Positions 14,743 to 15,726 of a stretch of DNA of 15,726 nt are shown one piece after another. The DNA comes from Neisseriaceae bacterium (GTDB lineage Bacteria > Pseudomonadota > Gammaproteobacteria > Burkholderiales > Neisseriaceae): positions 1 through 15,726 of the forward strand of contig JASLBZ010000071.1 in assembly GCA_030146285.1 (NCBI GenBank), in the 5' to 3' direction. Under the pieces are notes generated by a model. It had not been told where the DNA came from and searched no databases. It worked only from the letters and a program-made list of their open reading frames with translations. The position numbers were made by a program, and so were the translations under genes. Positions within the stretch are counted from its first letter, which is position 1. Each line of letters starts with the position of its first letter.

Positions 14743-14952
14743 ATGAATTTTAATCAAAAACCAAGCAGCAATGCCTGCAAAAATGAAGTATTTCGACAAA
14801 TTATTCACAACATGGGTCACCTAGGCAAACCAGGAACACATGCCTTTTTTGTGATGAACCAATTCATGAGTGGTGCCATTAGCAATGTTCATTTGTTTGA
14901 AATTGCATACAAACAAGCCCTAATAGAAGACAAAAAACTGTCTGCTAAATAG
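14743..14952 (+). CDS. Small hypothetical protein, 69 residues
   Basis: I do not recognise this protein. It has 69 residues with no signal peptide, lipobox or membrane segment. The N-terminus is polar (NQKPSSNACKN). The central part is GHLGKPGTHAFF, flanked by likely helices (EVFRQIIHNM and VHLFEIAYKQALIEDKK), and the C-terminus is charged. It has one cysteine (Cys12) and four histidines (22, 26, 33, 50). It looks real because it has its own consensus promoter, a strong AAGGGAG Shine-Dalgarno sequence at ideal spacing, and a terminator right after the stop. It stands alone, convergent with the OmpA-domain lipoprotein gene. A dual-function RNA is a less likely alternative. Confidence 0.72.
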   Translation: MNFNQKPSSNACKNEVFRQIIHNMGHLGKPGTHAFFVMNQFMSGAISNVHLFEIAYKQALIEDKKLSAK

Positions 14953-14961
14953 CATTTGGTA

Positions 14962-14979
14962 GCCTGAATCGGTTCAGGC
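14962..14979 (+). repeat. Short GC-rich hairpin after the 69-residue gene
   Basis: GCCTGAA, a four-base loop TCGG and TTCAGGC form a perfect 7-bp stem starting 10 bases after the stop codon. No proper T tract follows, so it may protect the 3' end or act in tandem with the large terminator just downstream. Confidence 0.45.
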
Positions 14980-14984
14980 ACTTT

Positions 14985-15025
14985 CCAACAAAAAAAGCAC
15001 TTTTAAAAAGTGCTTTTTTTGTTGG
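14985..15025. terminator. Bidirectional intrinsic terminator, 41-bp perfect palindrome
   Basis: Arms of 20 bases each (14985-15004 and 15006-15025) are exact reverse complements around a single central base at 15005. The core GCACTTTT/AAAAGTGC is flanked by seven A on the left and seven T on the right, so RNA from either strand ends in a stem followed by a U run. It serves the 69-residue gene (plus) and the OmpA-domain lipoprotein gene (minus), whose stop is only 9 bases away. Confidence 0.92.
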
Positions 15026-15034
15026 TAAATCTTC

Positions 15035-15691
15035 TTACTGTTGTGGTTTTGGATTAACCGTAATTTCAACACGACGGTTTTTTGCTCGACCTTCTGAGGT
15101 TGCATTTGTCGCAATAGGTTGACGCGCACCATAACCCACCACAGCAATGCGATTTGCAGCCACATTGTGCGAGGTTAAGTATTTAGAAACCGACTCTGCA
15201 CGTTGTTCAGATAAGCGCTGGTTCAATGCATCGCTGCCGGTGCTGTCTGTGTGGCCTGCCACAGTCAAAGTGGTGTCAGTATAAGTTGCTAAGACACCAG
15301 ATACTTTATTCAATGAGTCCGATGCACGACCATCCAATACTGAACTGCCGGTAGCAAAAGTAATGTTTTCAGGCATAATCAATTTGATTTGATCACCCAC
15401 GCGCTCTACTTCAATACCGCTGTTTGCCAATTCATCACGCAATATTTTTTCTTGGTGGTCCATGTAAGCACCCACACCCAGGCCAATCGCACCACAAGCT
15501 GCTGCTGAGTTACGTGCACCTTTGCTGCCATGAGTAATCGCACCAACGATACCGCAAGTCACTGCACCGCCCAAACCATAAATGGTTTTTTTATTCAATG
15601 TTTGTTGGCCTGTTGTTGGGTCGGTTACACAACCACTTAAACCCACAACAGCTGCTAATGATAGCAGCGCTACTTTTTTCATTGCATTCAT
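15035..15691 (-). CDS. OmpA-domain outer-membrane lipoprotein, YiaD-like
   Basis: 218-residue lipoprotein that should anchor the outer membrane to peptidoglycan. The signal peptide ends in a lipobox LSGC with Cys21 as the lipidated residue. Valine at +2 lacks the aspartate retention signal, which predicts outer-membrane sorting. A glycine-zipper segment (about 37-76) is followed by an OmpA C-terminal domain (about 108-213). That domain has GHTDSTG (146-152; Asp149) and LNQRLSEQRA (156-165; Arg164), matching the diaminopimelate-binding Asp and Arg of OmpA, then NRRVEI (205-210). Length and layout match E. coli YiaD (219). The ATG at 15691 has AAGGA upstream; ATG 15682 is an alternative. Cys46 and Cys66 sit inside the zipper, which is unusual. 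Confidence 0.92.
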   Translation of the reverse strand: MNAMKKVALLSLAAVVGLSGCVTDPTTGQQTLNKKTIYGLGGAVTCGIVGAITHGSKGARNSAAACGAIGLGVGAYMDHQEKILRDELANSGIEVERVGDQIKLIMPENITFATGSSVLDGRASDSLNKVSGVLATYTDTTLTVAGHTDSTGSDALNQRLSEQRAESVSKYLTSHNVAANRIAVVGYGARQPIATNATSEGRAKNRRVEITVNPKPQQ

Positions 15692-15703
15692 GCTTTGATT
15701 TCC

Positions 15704-15726
15704 TTTTGGTTTTGGTTTTGGTTTTG
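15704..15726. repeat. TTTTGG hexamer tandem repeat in the lipoprotein gene leader
   Basis: TTTTGG is repeated at 15704, 15710, 15716 and 15722, the last cut by the window edge (minus strand: CCAAAA units). The unit nearest the gene provides part of the AAAAGGA Shine-Dalgarno region, 9 bases before the ATG at 15691. The total copy number cannot be known from this window. Confidence 0.85.

Noticed and set aside
14974..15165. 63-codon minus-strand frame running through the terminator palindrome
   Set aside because: It overlaps the OmpA-domain gene in another frame and reads through the intrinsic terminator, giving a Lys/Gln-rich artefact.

Overview
The window is a chromosomal segment from a Gram-negative bacterium, most likely a gammaproteobacterium of moderately low G+C content (by eye; I did not count it). 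Three things point this way. The division and cell-wall (dcw) genes follow the Escherichia coli order. MurE carries the DNPR motif of meso-diaminopimelate-adding enzymes. There is also an outer-membrane OmpA-domain lipoprotein with YiaD architecture and a close GhrA relative. I cannot name the genus.

Left three-quarters (1-12034, all minus strand): one tightly packed dcw operon read right to left, mraZ-rsmH-ftsL-ftsI-murE-murF-mraY-murD-ftsW-murG-murC. murC is cut by the left window edge. Four junctions are ATGA stop/start overlaps (mraZ/rsmH, rsmH/ftsL, murD/ftsW, ftsW/murG) and the other gaps are 3 to 41 bases, so the genes are very probably co-transcribed and partly translationally coupled. 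The operon makes the cytoplasmic UDP-MurNAc-pentapeptide (MurC, D, E, F), lipid I and lipid II (MraY, MurG) and the septal polymerase/transpeptidase pair (FtsW, FtsI) with its FtsL partner. A clear sigma-70 promoter lies at 12006-12034. Just downstream are three 10-bp-phased GTGGG-type repeats that look like an autoregulatory MraZ operator, then a small hairpin that pairs the mraZ ribosome binding site.

Middle (12035-14425, plus strand): a divergent intergenic region with a TATAAT box and an 8-bp inverted repeat, then a MidA/NDUFAF7-type methyltransferase gene and a ghrA-type glyoxylate/hydroxypyruvate reductase gene, probably co-transcribed and closed by a stem-loop.

Right end (14426-15726): an AT-rich intergenic stretch leading to a self-contained transcription unit for a 69-residue protein I do not recognise. 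It has a TTGACA promoter, a hairpin leader, a strong Shine-Dalgarno sequence and a terminator. That terminator is a 41-bp perfect palindrome shared with the convergent OmpA-domain lipoprotein gene, whose leader carries a TTTTGG hexamer repeat running off the window.

Most of the window is well-known biology. The least explained parts are the 69-residue gene with its leader and the regulatory DNA around the mraZ and midA starts. I found no RNA genes, CRISPR arrays, insertion sequences or phage genes.
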